Shown one piece after another: positions 52,473-61,212 of a stretch of 64,000 nucleotides of DNA. Below the pieces are notes generated by a model. That model was given only the letters and a program-made list of their open reading frames with translations. It made no database searches and was not told where the DNA came from. Both the position numbers and the translations under genes were made by a program. Numbering within the stretch: the first letter of the stretch is position 1; each line of letters opens with the position of its first letter. Origin of the DNA: Gemmatimonas phototrophica (GTDB lineage Bacteria; Gemmatimonadota; Gemmatimonadetes; Gemmatimonadales; Gemmatimonadaceae); assembly GCF_000695095.2 (NCBI RefSeq), contig NZ_CP011454.1:1798001-1862000 (forward strand), in the 5' to 3' direction.

Positions 52473-54869
52473 TTACTTCGGGGAGAGCACAACAACGTCC
52501 GCGGTACGGGCCTTTACCGCCGCCGGACTATAGGGCATGGGCACAAAGGTGTTGGCGGCCCAGAGCGAAAACAAATTGGTGTAAAACGGACTGCGGGGAT
52601 CGCCACTCTGTCCCGGCGTATTGGTGGCGATGGCGCTGTCCCAGTTGGCGAGATCCATCACCACACGCAGGCTGGCGCCATGCGTCTGGTTGTCGGTGTT
52701 GCCACTGGCGAGCAGCGTGTTGCCGTTGCCACCGCGCGGTACGGGCCCCGGAGACAGGACCCGCTTGAGGGAGTCGTTCACGAGGGCATCAAGCGGGTGG
52801 GCAATGCGCGCGTGGTGCAACCTGGCATCGCCGTAGTGCCACGTACTGATGGTGTCGCCGAAACGACGCCGCAGATCCGACACCGCTTCGTTGAAGGCGC
52901 GGAAGAGTATGAAGTTGCGCGCATCCACCGGACGATCCCCCAACAGCGAATCGGGAGCGGTCAGCCATTGGATGGTGCGGGTCAGTGGTACCGAGCGCAG
53001 AATGGGGCGCACATCCAGCGGCAACGCGATGTCGGCGGTGTGCGACAGCAGTCGGCGTTCCCACGCCGCGTAAATCGCGCCGGCGCGCGAGGCGGCCGAC
53101 AGTTCGTAGTTCCACGCCAGCAGGGTATCCCTGGCCGCTTTGGCTAGCGGCGACTTGAGCTCCACCGACTGCAATAGCGGAACCAGTGCGCGGGCCGCGA
53201 GCACCGTGGCATCGTGCTGGAGCGCTCCGGAACTCTGCACCGTAGCCGCACGCGTGCTGTCGAGTACTTCCTGCAGTCGATCGTGACGGAACGGTTCCGC
53301 CCAGGAGCGCGCCAGCGCATCAAACCGTGTGTACGACGGCGCCACATTGAAGGCGTTCGCGGTACCCACAAACCCACGCGAAGGATTGGTCTCACTCGGC
53401 AGCTGCGCGATGGGGAGAAAACCGTCCCACTCGTAGCGGCCATCACCCGGAACCGGCATCAAGCCATCCCAGTTCTTGCGCACCGGGGCAATGCCCGCCG
53501 TCTGCCAGCCAATGGTGCCGCTGGTATCGGCCCAGATCCAGTTGAGCGTGGGCATATGCGCATAGGTGAGCGCTGCCTTCGCCTCGCTCCATGTGCGCGC
53601 CTGATCGAGACGAAGGCTTGCCAGATACGGCGCGCCCCCCTTTTCCAGCCAGCCGGCGCGCAACGCCACCGCAACATGGCGCGCGCTGTCGACATACAGC
53701 ACCGGACCATGCCGAGTGTACTGCAAGGCCACCGACTGCGTGGACGCGCCCTTCACGCGCACCGAGTCGCGCAGGGTGGTAAAGGGGACAAACGACTCGC
53801 CATACCGGTACGCACTGTTCGTGCTGTTGAGGGCGTACACATACAAATCTTCGGAATCGATGCCGAAGATGGTCAGCCCCCACGCGCCATGCTGATTGTG
53901 GCCAATGGCCACGCCGGGAATTCCCGGTTCACCACCGCCAATGACATCCCACCCCGGGGCCTTGAGGTGCACCATGTAGCGCAACGATGGTACCGTGATG
54001 CTGCGGTGGGGGTCGTTGGCGACAATAGGCCGACCGCTCGCGGTCTTGCTGCCGCTTATCACCCAGCTGTTGCTTTCCCACCGATCGGCTTCCCGACCGT
54101 CGGTGCTGTCCGTTGCGGCGGCCGACGGCTTGCGCCACGACGCCTGGAGTTCGTTCGCGCGAAAGGTTGGCGAATTCCGCGAGCCACTGTATGCCGCCAG
54201 CATGCGCGCGTCCGTGGCATCGCCCACCAGCTGGGCAACCAGGGAATCCAGCACCAGCTGCACATTCGCCGGCTGAAAGAGGCGACGACGCTGCACCGCT
54301 TCTGCACCTATGGCACGCACCGCGCGTGCCACGTTGCTTTCGTCACTGGCATTGCTGGCCAGGGCGTTATGCCGCGATACCACCACCGCTGGCGTCCACG
54401 CGCCCGGCGTGATCCTCAGCGCGGCCAGATCCGGTGGCAGGAGCGTGGGGTCTGTCTTCACCCGCTCCACCCACGCGTTCACTCCGTCCACAAACGCCTG
54501 GATAATGGCACCGCCGCGCGGATGATAATGCGCCAACTCGGCCGCCATATCGCCGCGGTATTGCATCAGTCGCGCGGCACGGTCACGCTCCACCCACCTC
54601 GCCCCCAGCGCTTCCGCCATCGTGCCGGTTGCCTGCCGACGCCACAGCTCCAGCTGAAAGAGCCGATCGCGGGCCGCGCTGTACCCTTGCGCGAAAAACA
54701 GGTCGTGCTCGTTCTGCGCCTCAATGTGCACGATGCCGGCACTGTCACGGGTGAGCGTGACCGGGGCCGTGAGCCCCGACACCAGCACCGCGCCGCGCGC
54801 GGCGGGCTGCGCGCCCACAGTGATGGAGGGCGCGTACAGCAACGCGGCACAGAGGAGGAGTGATCGCAT
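52473..54869 (-). CDS. Penicillin acylase family (S45) exported amidohydrolase
   Basis: 798 residues with a signal peptide ending near TVGAQP. S45 proteins mature by self-cleavage, leaving a Ser at the new N-terminus; here Ser268 in RWESNSWVISG is the expected nucleophile, after an alpha part of about 240 residues and a linker. Further motifs: NDPHRSITVPSLRYMVHL and GHNQHGAWGLTIFG. Members hydrolyse acyl amides such as penicillin G or acyl-homoserine lactones (PvdQ, quorum quenching). The substrate here is not predictable. Precedes the lectin-like gene on the minus strand and follows a nitronate-monooxygenase gene. Confidence 0.92.
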   Translation of the reverse strand: MRSLLLCAALLYAPSITVGAQPAARGAVLVSGLTAPVTLTRDSAGIVHIEAQNEHDLFFAQGYSAARDRLFQLELWRRQATGTMAEALGARWVERDRAARLMQYRGDMAAELAHYHPRGGAIIQAFVDGVNAWVERVKTDPTLLPPDLAALRITPGAWTPAVVVSRHNALASNASDESNVARAVRAIGAEAVQRRRLFQPANVQLVLDSLVAQLVGDATDARMLAAYSGSRNSPTFRANELQASWRKPSAAATDSTDGREADRWESNSWVISGSKTASGRPIVANDPHRSITVPSLRYMVHLKAPGWDVIGGGEPGIPGVAIGHNQHGAWGLTIFGIDSEDLYVYALNSTNSAYRYGESFVPFTTLRDSVRVKGASTQSVALQYTRHGPVLYVDSARHVAVALRAGWLEKGGAPYLASLRLDQARTWSEAKAALTYAHMPTLNWIWADTSGTIGWQTAGIAPVRKNWDGLMPVPGDGRYEWDGFLPIAQLPSETNPSRGFVGTANAFNVAPSYTRFDALARSWAEPFRHDRLQEVLDSTRAATVQSSGALQHDATVLAARALVPLLQSVELKSPLAKAARDTLLAWNYELSAASRAGAIYAAWERRLLSHTADIALPLDVRPILRSVPLTRTIQWLTAPDSLLGDRPVDARNFILFRAFNEAVSDLRRRFGDTISTWHYGDARLHHARIAHPLDALVNDSLKRVLSPGPVPRGGNGNTLLASGNTDNQTHGASLRVVMDLANWDSAIATNTPGQSGDPRSPFYTNLFSLWAANTFVPMPYSPAAVKARTADVVVLSPK

Positions 54870-54877
54870 GGCGGGTC

Positions 54878-55891
54878 TTATCCGAGAGGGGATGGCGCAA
54901 GTGCGGCGGCAAATTGTGCGACAATCTCACTGGCCGGACGGATGTCATGAATGGCGTCCACACTGCGTCCCGCTTGCCAGTAGTCTCCATTGGCGCCGTC
55001 CACACTCGAGCGCTTCAACTGGCGCAGAGACCGCAACGCGTACCAGGTGCGCATCCAGTGTTTTGTCTTGCGCCCCTTGAACAGCAGCCGGGCGACGGGA
55101 CCAATACTGGTGCCCAGTCGCTGCACGTAGGGGGTGCGGAGCACCGAGACCGGCACGCCGGTGAGGCGTTCGGTGAGCACGACATCGCTGCTGGTGGCCT
55201 TCACGATGGCCTCCTTATAGCGCTGGTCCGAATTGCATTCGGTCGTGGCAATGAAGCGTGTGCCCAGCTGCACCCCCGCATACCCCATCTCGAGCAGCAG
55301 CCGGAATTGTGCGGGGGAGCCCACGCCACCCGCCGCGACTACGGGCAATCCGAGATCGGCCACTTCATCCAGCAACGCCCGGGCATCGCGCGAGCCCGTG
55401 TGCCCGCCCGCTTCGCGGTTCACCGCCACCAGCCCGTCCACACCGCCATCGCGTCCCTTCAGCGCCCACTTCTTCTCGGTGACGTCGTGGTACACCACGC
55501 CTCCCGCCGCGTGTACACGTTCGCACACCCATCGCGGGTTGCCGAGGGAGGTCAGAAAGAATCGCACGCCCTCTTCCAGTGCCGTCTCCACCCAGCGCAC
55601 CATGCGATTGTGATACGTCTTGCTGGAGGCTTCGATGAGGGCGTTGAAGCCAATGGGTGCCCCACCGCTTAATGCGTTGATGCGGCGCAGGCCGTCACGC
55701 AGATCGAAGCCATGCACATACATGAGCGAAATGGGCTGCACGACTCCCAGGCCGCCGGCTTTGCTCACCGCCGCCACCAACTCGACGTTGCTGCACGGAT
55801 ACATGGGCCCGCAAATGAGGGGCACCGAAATGTGGGCGTGCCGGGTGAGCGGCGTGTCGGTCAACGATGGTGGGGGCGTCAGGCTCGTCAT
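54878..55891 (-). CDS. Nitronate monooxygenase/2-nitropropane dioxygenase-like flavoprotein
   Basis: 337 residues, a TIM-barrel FMN protein. Family blocks: PLICGPMYPCSNVELVAAVSKAGGLGVVQP, NREAGGHTGSRDARALLDEVADLGLPVVAAGGVGS and GVQLGTRFIATTECNS. The conserved H-x-G (GGHTG) likely contains the catalytic His. It oxidises nitronates or reduces enoyl groups depending on subgroup. It lies in a minus-strand run with a hotdog thioesterase-like gene 3 bp upstream and the acylase gene 8 bp downstream. Confidence 0.9.
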   Translation of the reverse strand: MTSLTPPPSLTDTPLTRHAHISVPLICGPMYPCSNVELVAAVSKAGGLGVVQPISLMYVHGFDLRDGLRRINALSGGAPIGFNALIEASSKTYHNRMVRWVETALEEGVRFFLTSLGNPRWVCERVHAAGGVVYHDVTEKKWALKGRDGGVDGLVAVNREAGGHTGSRDARALLDEVADLGLPVVAAGGVGSPAQFRLLLEMGYAGVQLGTRFIATTECNSDQRYKEAIVKATSSDVVLTERLTGVPVSVLRTPYVQRLGTSIGPVARLLFKGRKTKHWMRTWYALRSLRQLKRSSVDGANGDYWQAGRSVDAIHDIRPASEIVAQFAAALAPSPLG

Positions 55892-55894
55892 ACG

Positions 55895-56383
55895 TCAGAC
55901 CGGTGGAGGAGACAGGCGCCAATGCACCGTGGCCTGTGCCACGATATCGCCCTGTGCATCGGTAATGGTGGCCTGCACATCGTGCGTCAGGTGATCCGAT
56001 ACCGCAGCCGGCACGTCGGCGTGCGTTTCGCACACCAGCCGACCGCGTGCCTTCTTGAGATACGCAATAGACAGCCCCGTCACGATACCGCGGGCGCCCG
56101 GCGGAAGCGCCGTCATGAGCGCCACGCCGCTGGTCATTTCGGCCAGATTCACCAGCGCGACAGCGTGAATCGATGCAAGGTGGTTACGGACTGCCCGCCG
56201 ATCCGCCAGTTCCACCCGGGCATATCCGGGGCGGACGTCGGTATACACTCCTCGCACCGAACCGGTATACGGTGCAGTCTGCCCTACCGCCCAGCTGAAG
56301 ATCCGCTTGCCGAAGGGCAGAGGGGCAAGGCGTTTCCAGTTGGCAAGCAACTGGCGACCAGGGGAAGGATTAGCGCGAGACAC
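55895..56383 (-). CDS. Hotdog-fold thioesterase-like protein (DUF4442)
   Basis: 162 residues. The fold is inferred from the [48 protein letters not shown] block (here '[16 protein letters not shown]'), which contains the Asn/His and Glu of PaaI/YiiD-type hotdog domains. Such proteins cleave acyl-CoA thioesters. No signal peptide. It starts the minus-strand run that continues with nitronate monooxygenase, suggesting a small acyl/nitro-compound detoxification unit; this is inference. Confidence 0.7.
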   Translation of the reverse strand: [162 protein letters not shown]

Positions 56384-56674
56384 GGCGGCGGGAGGGGAGA
56401 AACCCGGAAACAGTCGGGGGACTACAGGAGAGGCTACCCGCCGGGACCCAAACTCGCCACCTTCCCATTGGCCCCGGGGAGCCTCGGCCGACGCGCGCCG
56501 TGGCGGCCCCGGCGGAACCGGCAGGGGTACTTCCCCGGTTTACCTCCGGGCGGCGGGCCCGTTCCCGCGCTGTCTCCCTCGACTTCTCTCCGGGTAAGCA
56601 ATGGTTCCGGCACGTCCGTTCGGTGGTCCTCACAGTCACTCGGTGCCAGCTGTGCACCGCGTCTCCATCGCCCC

Positions 56675-57874
56675 ATGACTATGGTGGACGTGGCCCGCGG
56701 CGTGGGTATCGTGCTCCTGGCCATTCAGGTGTGGCTGCTGCTGGTCCTGCTCGTTCGGCTCATGCCGGGCTATTCGCGTCGGCCGCCCATTGCCCCCCGT
56801 ACCACGCCGCGGACGGATACCACCGTCACCGTTATGGTGACCACGCTGAATGAAGTGAACCGCGTGGCGCCGTGTCTGGAGGGGCTCATGCAGCAGCAGG
56901 CTCCGTTACTGGAGGTGCTGGTGGTGGACAGCCGGTCTACTGATGGGACACGGGAACTGGTGCAGGCATTTGCCGACCGTGACCCGCGCATCCGGCTGGT
57001 GACCGATGAACCGCTCCCGCCAGGGTGGGTGGGGAAGGTGTGGGCGCTGGAGAACGGCCTGCGAGAAGCCAAAGGCGACTGGGTGCTGGGCATCGATGCC
57101 GACACCGTGCCGGCGCCGGGACTCGTGGGCGCCGTGGTCGACGCCGTAGAGCAGGATCGCTACGATGTGGCCAGCTTCTCTCCGCAATTCCGCGATCAAA
57201 CGGCCGCCGAACGTTTCGTGCAGCCAGCCATGTTGTGTACGCTTGTGTATCGCTGTGGGGCGGCCGGGGCCACGCAGCCGCCACCAGACCGGGTGCTGGC
57301 CAACGGTCAGTGCTTCATTGCGCGACGAGACTTGCTGCTCAAGCATGGCGGCTATTCGTGCGCCAAAACGTCTTGGTGCGACGACGTCACACTGGCGCGG
57401 CACTTGGCGGCCAACGGCGCCCGCGTGGGCTTTCTCGATGGCTCCAACATCATTCAAGTGCGCTCGTACGCGTCGCTCGGCGAAATGTGGCGCGAGTGGG
57501 GACGCAGCTTCGACTTGAAGGACGCCACTCCCATGTGGCGTCGCTGGCTCGATGTGGCACTGGTATGGGCGGTGCAGGGCTTGCCGCTGCCGATTTTACT
57601 GGTATTGGGGGCCCTCATCGCCACTGGTGTGGTCAATCCCATGACGTCGCCCAACGCTATGCTCTGGCAGGCGTTACTCCTTGTGAACGGATCCGCGTTG
57701 TTTATCCGCCTGTTCATGCTGGTCGCGCTGAGCGGCTCGTATGCCGAACGCGGTCTGAGTTTCTGGCTGTCGTGGCTTTCCGATCTGGCCGCGGCTTGGC
57801 GGTTGACGCTCAGTACCGCGAAACGCCCGAAGGCTTGGCGTGGCCGGTCGTTTGAACGTCTTGCCGCGTCGTGA
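56675..57874 (+). CDS. GT2 glycosyltransferase with C-terminal membrane segments
   Basis: 399 residues from the ATG at 56675; the open frame extends far upstream but through antisense sequence. An N-terminal span (about 5-28) is followed by the GT-A domain with VMVTTLNEVNRVAPCLEGL, GIDADTVPAPGLV (the DxD metal site), FIARRDLLLKHGGY and SWCDDVTLARHLA, and then three further hydrophobic spans. The layout (GT2 with terminal membrane spans) is that of CruG/HpnB-type carotenoid or hopanoid glycosyltransferases; Gemmatimonas makes glycosylated carotenoids, so a carotenoid role is possible but not shown. Alone on the plus strand. Confidence 0.85.
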   Translation: MTMVDVARGVGIVLLAIQVWLLLVLLVRLMPGYSRRPPIAPRTTPRTDTTVTVMVTTLNEVNRVAPCLEGLMQQQAPLLEVLVVDSRSTDGTRELVQAFADRDPRIRLVTDEPLPPGWVGKVWALENGLREAKGDWVLGIDADTVPAPGLVGAVVDAVEQDRYDVASFSPQFRDQTAAERFVQPAMLCTLVYRCGAAGATQPPPDRVLANGQCFIARRDLLLKHGGYSCAKTSWCDDVTLARHLAANGARVGFLDGSNIIQVRSYASLGEMWREWGRSFDLKDATPMWRRWLDVALVWAVQGLPLPILLVLGALIATGVVNPMTSPNAMLWQALLLVNGSALFIRLFMLVALSGSYAERGLSFWLSWLSDLAAAWRLTLSTAKRPKAWRGRSFERLAAS

Positions 57875-57959
57875 CGACATCGCTCGTTGAACGTGACGAT
57901 CGCGTAATGCGGTGTGGACCCGTCAAGCGAGAACTCTCAACGACCGACACTCTTTCTCT

Positions 57960-58427
57960 ATGAGACTCACGAGATTCACCGACAACGCGTTGCGCTGCCT
58001 GATCGTGCTCGGCCTGGAGCCCGAACAGTGCATTACGGTGCAGACCGTTGCCGAGCGCATGAACATGTCGTACGAGCACTTGGTCAAAATCGTGCAACGG
58101 CTGGCCGAACTCGGCTACGTCGAAACCGTACGCGGGCGAAATGGTGGTGTCCGTCTGCTTCGACCGGCGCACGAGATCTTTATCGGGAAGCTGGTCAGGG
58201 AAACCGAAGAGAACCTTACGCTGGTGGAATGCTTCGATCCGATCAGCAACACCTGCCCCATCGCGCCGGTCTGTGCGCTGTCGGGGGTTCTTGACCAGGC
58301 CCTGCAGGCCTTTCTGGCTGTCCTCGAAGACAAGACCTTGGCTGATGCACTTGGACCGCGGGAACAGCTCGTGCCGCTGTTGCGCCAAAACGCGGAAAAT
58401 CGGAAGGCACAGCAACCTGTCGCTTAG
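57960..58427 (+). CDS. nsrR: NsrR-like Rrf2 regulator
   Basis: 155 residues from the ATG at 57960; an in-frame ATG at 57912 gives a less convincing leader. The winged helix has QTVAERMNMSYEHLVKIVQRLAELGYVETVRGRNGGVRL. The cluster region CFDPISNTCPIAPVC has Cys91, Cys99 and Cys105, the three-Cys pattern of NsrR, an iron-sulphur NO sensor. It would repress NO-detoxification genes, none of which are visible here. It converges with the DJ-1/PfpI gene (44 bp gap). Confidence 0.8.
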   Translation: MRLTRFTDNALRCLIVLGLEPEQCITVQTVAERMNMSYEHLVKIVQRLAELGYVETVRGRNGGVRLLRPAHEIFIGKLVRETEENLTLVECFDPISNTCPIAPVCALSGVLDQALQAFLAVLEDKTLADALGPREQLVPLLRQNAENRKAQQPVA

Positions 58428-58471
58428 CGGCGTCCAGCCGTTGCACTGAAGGCAAATCCACGGCCGTACGC

Positions 58472-58993
58472 TCAGGCCGGCGCCGGAAGGGCCGCAAGCA
58501 CCTGTTGCATGAAGGCAGGCAGGTCCTTCGGCACGCGTGCCGACACAATACGGCCGTCGGTCACCGCCGGGGCATCCACCCAAATGGCGCCGGCATTTTC
58601 CAGATCGTCCTTGATGCCCAATGAGCCGGTCATGCGATGGCCTCGCACGATCCCCGCCGAGATGAGGATCCAGGGGCCATGGCAGATACTGGCCACCAGG
58701 CCGCCCTGCGCATAGACGCTCCTGACCAGCGACAGCACGTCCGGATCCCGACGCAATTTGTCGGGCGCCCATCCTCCCGGTGCAACAATACCGGCCAGAA
58801 CGGTCGCATCGAGGTCGCGCACATGCCCGTCGACCGGGCAGGGGTACCCGTGCTTCCCGGTGTACGACGGCGCCCCGGTACCGAGGAGGGGCGACTGAAA
58901 GCCCGCTTCCTCGAGCCGCAACTTGGGATACCACACTTCCAGGTCTTCGTATTCCGGACCCACGAGAACCGGAACGATCTGTTTTGAGTTCAT
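58472..58993 (-). CDS. DJ-1/PfpI family protein
   Basis: 173 residues from the ATG at 58993; the open frame extends to 59221 without further conserved sequence. The fold is class I glutamine amidotransferase-like: VLVGPEYEDLEVWYPKLRLEEAG, APGGWAPDKLR (oxyanion) and nucleophile Cys in ASICHGPWIL, with the His beside it. PfpI/YajL-type proteins act as proteases, glyoxalases or deglycases under stress. Convergent with the NsrR-like gene, so a nitrosative/carbonyl stress role is plausible. No signal peptide. Confidence 0.88.
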   Translation of the reverse strand: MNSKQIVPVLVGPEYEDLEVWYPKLRLEEAGFQSPLLGTGAPSYTGKHGYPCPVDGHVRDLDATVLAGIVAPGGWAPDKLRRDPDVLSLVRSVYAQGGLVASICHGPWILISAGIVRGHRMTGSLGIKDDLENAGAIWVDAPAVTDGRIVSARVPKDLPAFMQQVLAALPAPA

Positions 58994-59234
58994 AATCGGG
59001 AACGGAATGAGTTCAGAAGGCGGCTGACAAGGGGAGTGCGCTGAACGGTATTTGTTCGGGGGGTGGTGCTTGTGTGCGGTGATGCGGTTGGAAACGTGCA
59101 GGGAGTGCGCGAAAGTCCGTGCGTTCCTGCTGTTTCGGTTGGGAAACTGTCCTTCCTGTATTACGATTCGTGCTAAATATGCACGGAAACGGTAACGCTC
59201 GGCGTCTCGGGCGTCCCACATTCACCGGTATCCC

Positions 59235-59645
59235 ATGAAGCTCATTGTTGCCGTGATCCGGCCGGAAAAACTGGCGGATGTCAAACGTGCCCTGTTTCAG
59301 GTGGGCGTCACCGGCATGACGCTCTCGCGTGTCAGTGGACACGGCGGTGAGCGTGATGTGGTGCAGCAGTATCGCGGCGAGTCCGTGGTGTTGGAGTTTC
59401 ACGAAAAAGTCCGCATCGAAATGGCCTGCTCCGAGGAGTATGTGGAGCGCACGATCCAGGCCATCTGCGACGGCGCCCGCACCGGCGACGTGGGCGATGG
59501 AAAGATCTTCGTGCTGCCGCTCGACCATACCGTCCGCATCCGGACCGGCGAGCGGGACAACAATGCCCTGACGGCGGTCAACGCCGATGAGGTTATGCGC
59601 CAGACGCAACTCGAAATGCGTGTGCCCACACGGGGAGACTACTGA
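59235..59645 (+). CDS. glnK: P-II nitrogen regulatory protein lacking Tyr51
   Basis: 136 residues. P-II proteins bind ATP/ADP and 2-oxoglutarate and control AmtB and nitrogen genes. The core is standard: MKLIVAVIRPEKLADVKRALF, RTGDVGDGKIFVLPLDHTVRIRTGERDNNAL (B and C loops). In the T loop, residues 46-51 read YRGESV: Tyr46 is present but Tyr51, the uridylylation site of proteobacterial P-II, is Val, and position 49 is Glu instead of Ser. The C-terminus is longer than in GlnB by about 24 residues. The stop overlaps the amtB start (TGATG). So the protein is probably not uridylylated. Confidence 0.95.
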   Translation: MKLIVAVIRPEKLADVKRALFQVGVTGMTLSRVSGHGGERDVVQQYRGESVVLEFHEKVRIEMACSEEYVERTIQAICDGARTGDVGDGKIFVLPLDHTVRIRTGERDNNALTAVNADEVMRQTQLEMRVPTRGDY

Positions 59646-61021
59646 TGCCCTTTGGGAGCTTGTCGGCACTGCCGCTGCTGGCGTCAGTGCAGGAACCGGT
59701 CGCGTCCACCGTATCGGCCGGTGATACCGCCTGGGTCCTCATAAGCACCGCGCTGGTCCTGCTTATGGTGCCCGGCCTCGCGTTCTTTTACGGCGGACTG
59801 GTTCGCACCAAGAGTGCGCTCAACACGATGCTCATGAGCCTGGGGGCGCTGGGAGTCGTGACGGTACAGTGGGTCCTCTTTGGCTACAGTTTGGCCTTCG
59901 GGCCGGGAACGTCGTGGATTGGCGGCTTCGAATGGATTGGGTTCATGGGCGTAACCGGGGCCCCCAATCCCACCTATTCGCCGCTGCTGCCACACCTCTT
60001 GTTCGCGGCGTTTCAGGCCATGTTTGCCGGTATCACGGTGGCGCTTTTTTCGGGAGCCATCATCGATCGCATGCGCTTCGTGGCCTATTTGACGTTCGGC
60101 GTGCTGTGGACCACGATCATTTATGACCCGCTCGCTCATTGGGTGTGGGGCGACGGCGGTTGGCTGCGTCAGCTCGGCGCGCTCGACTTCGCCGGCGGCA
60201 CCGTGGTGCATATCTCCGCCGGTACCACGGCCGTCGTGCTCGCGCTGTTCCTCGGCCCCCGTCGGGACTTCAAGCGCATTCCCAATGTGCCCCATAACGT
60301 GCCGTTCGCGCTCCTCGGCGCGGGATTGCTGTGGTTCGGCTGGTTCGGTTTCAACGCCGGATCGGCGCTGGCAGCTGACGGCATTGCGGCCAATGCGCTG
60401 GTCACCACGCATTCCGCGGCCGCGGCCGGCATGATTACGTGGCTGGTGCTGGAATTGGTGAAAGGAAAGCGCGCCACCGCCGTGGGCGCCGCAACCGGTG
60501 CCGTGGTGGGACTGGTCGCCATTACCCCCGCCGCTGGCTTTGTCACGCCGCTTTCTGCGCTCGCCATGGGCGCACTCGCCGCGCCGTTCTCGTTCTTCGC
60601 GCTGCATTACCGCCCCAAGACGCGGCTCGATGACACGCTGGACGTCTTCGCCTGCCACGGCGTAGCGGGCATCATGGGCGCCGTCCTCACCGGGGTCTTC
60701 GCCAGTAAAACGGTGAATCCCCTTGGCGCCGACGGCCTGCTGCATGGCAATGCGTCGCTGATCGGGGTGCAGGTGCTCGCCGTTGTGGCCACCATCGCGT
60801 TCGCCGCCATTGCCAGCACCGGCATCCTGTTCGCCATGCAGGCGGTGATGCCGCTGCGCGTGACGGTCGATGTGGAAGTGCAGGGCATCGATATCTCCGA
60901 GCACGGCGAAGAAGCCTACCACGGTGGCGATCTTTCCGATCTCACCGGGCGCAAAACCGCCCTCGGCGATGCCGTGGTGCTCTCGGCCTCGGAGCTTTCT
61001 GGTATGCCGCGCGTGGCGTAG
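59645..61021 (+). CDS. amtB: Ammonium transporter
   Basis: 458 residues with eleven predicted membrane helices, exported N-terminus first; a leader (about 1-25) precedes the first helix. AmtB conducts NH3/NH4+ across the inner membrane. The twin His are in GGTVVHISAG and DVFACHGVAGI; Phe gate residues and the DP of IIYDPLAHWVWG match the family. The cytoplasmic C-terminus ends DISEHGEEAYHGGDLSD, the P-II contact segment. Translationally coupled to glnK. Terminator at 61050-61091. Confidence 0.97.
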   Translation: MPFGSLSALPLLASVQEPVASTVSAGDTAWVLISTALVLLMVPGLAFFYGGLVRTKSALNTMLMSLGALGVVTVQWVLFGYSLAFGPGTSWIGGFEWIGFMGVTGAPNPTYSPLLPHLLFAAFQAMFAGITVALFSGAIIDRMRFVAYLTFGVLWTTIIYDPLAHWVWGDGGWLRQLGALDFAGGTVVHISAGTTAVVLALFLGPRRDFKRIPNVPHNVPFALLGAGLLWFGWFGFNAGSALAADGIAANALVTTHSAAAAGMITWLVLELVKGKRATAVGAATGAVVGLVAITPAAGFVTPLSALAMGALAAPFSFFALHYRPKTRLDDTLDVFACHGVAGIMGAVLTGVFASKTVNPLGADGLLHGNASLIGVQVLAVVATIAFAAIASTGILFAMQAVMPLRVTVDVEVQGIDISEHGEEAYHGGDLSDLTGRKTALGDAVVLSASELSGMPRVA

Positions 61022-61049
61022 GTCGCAGCAACCGAATGCTGGTGATGCG

Positions 61050-61091
61050 CAAAGTGGCCTGCCTCACGTGAGAGGTGGGCCACTTTGTTTC
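61050..61091 (+). terminator. Terminator after glnK-amtB
   Basis: Stem CAAAGTGGCC/GGCCACTTTG (10 bp) enclosing a second small CCTCACGTGAGAGG hairpin, followed by TTTCATG. Good match to an intrinsic terminator. Confidence 0.8.
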
Positions 61092-61149
61092 ATGCCGCAC
61101 GGTCGTTCGGTACCGATATTGACGGCATAGTCGTCCGCGAGGCCGGCCG

Positions 61150-61181
61150 AAAACAGAAGCCCGCTCCAACGAGGAGCGGGC
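61150..61181 (-). terminator. Terminator for small membrane-protein gene
   Basis: Stem GCCCGCTCC/GGAGCGGGC (61159-61167, 61173-61181), loop of five bases. On the minus strand it is followed by TTCTGTTTTCGG. It sits 32 bp after the stop of the 61213-61377 gene. Confidence 0.75.
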
Positions 61182-61212
61182 CATCGATGGTGCTAGCGTA
61201 GGGCGGCGAGTC

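Noticed and set aside
55712-56674. Long N-terminal extension of the glycosyltransferase frame (720 residues)
   Set aside because: The extension is antisense to the nitronate monooxygenase and hotdog genes and is Arg/His-rich without domains; the ATG at 56675 fits the family start.
59684-60922. 412-residue minus-strand frame over amtB
   Set aside because: Antisense shadow of amtB; composition (His/Arg/Glu/Gly-rich, no hydrophobic core) is typical of such shadows in GC-rich DNA.
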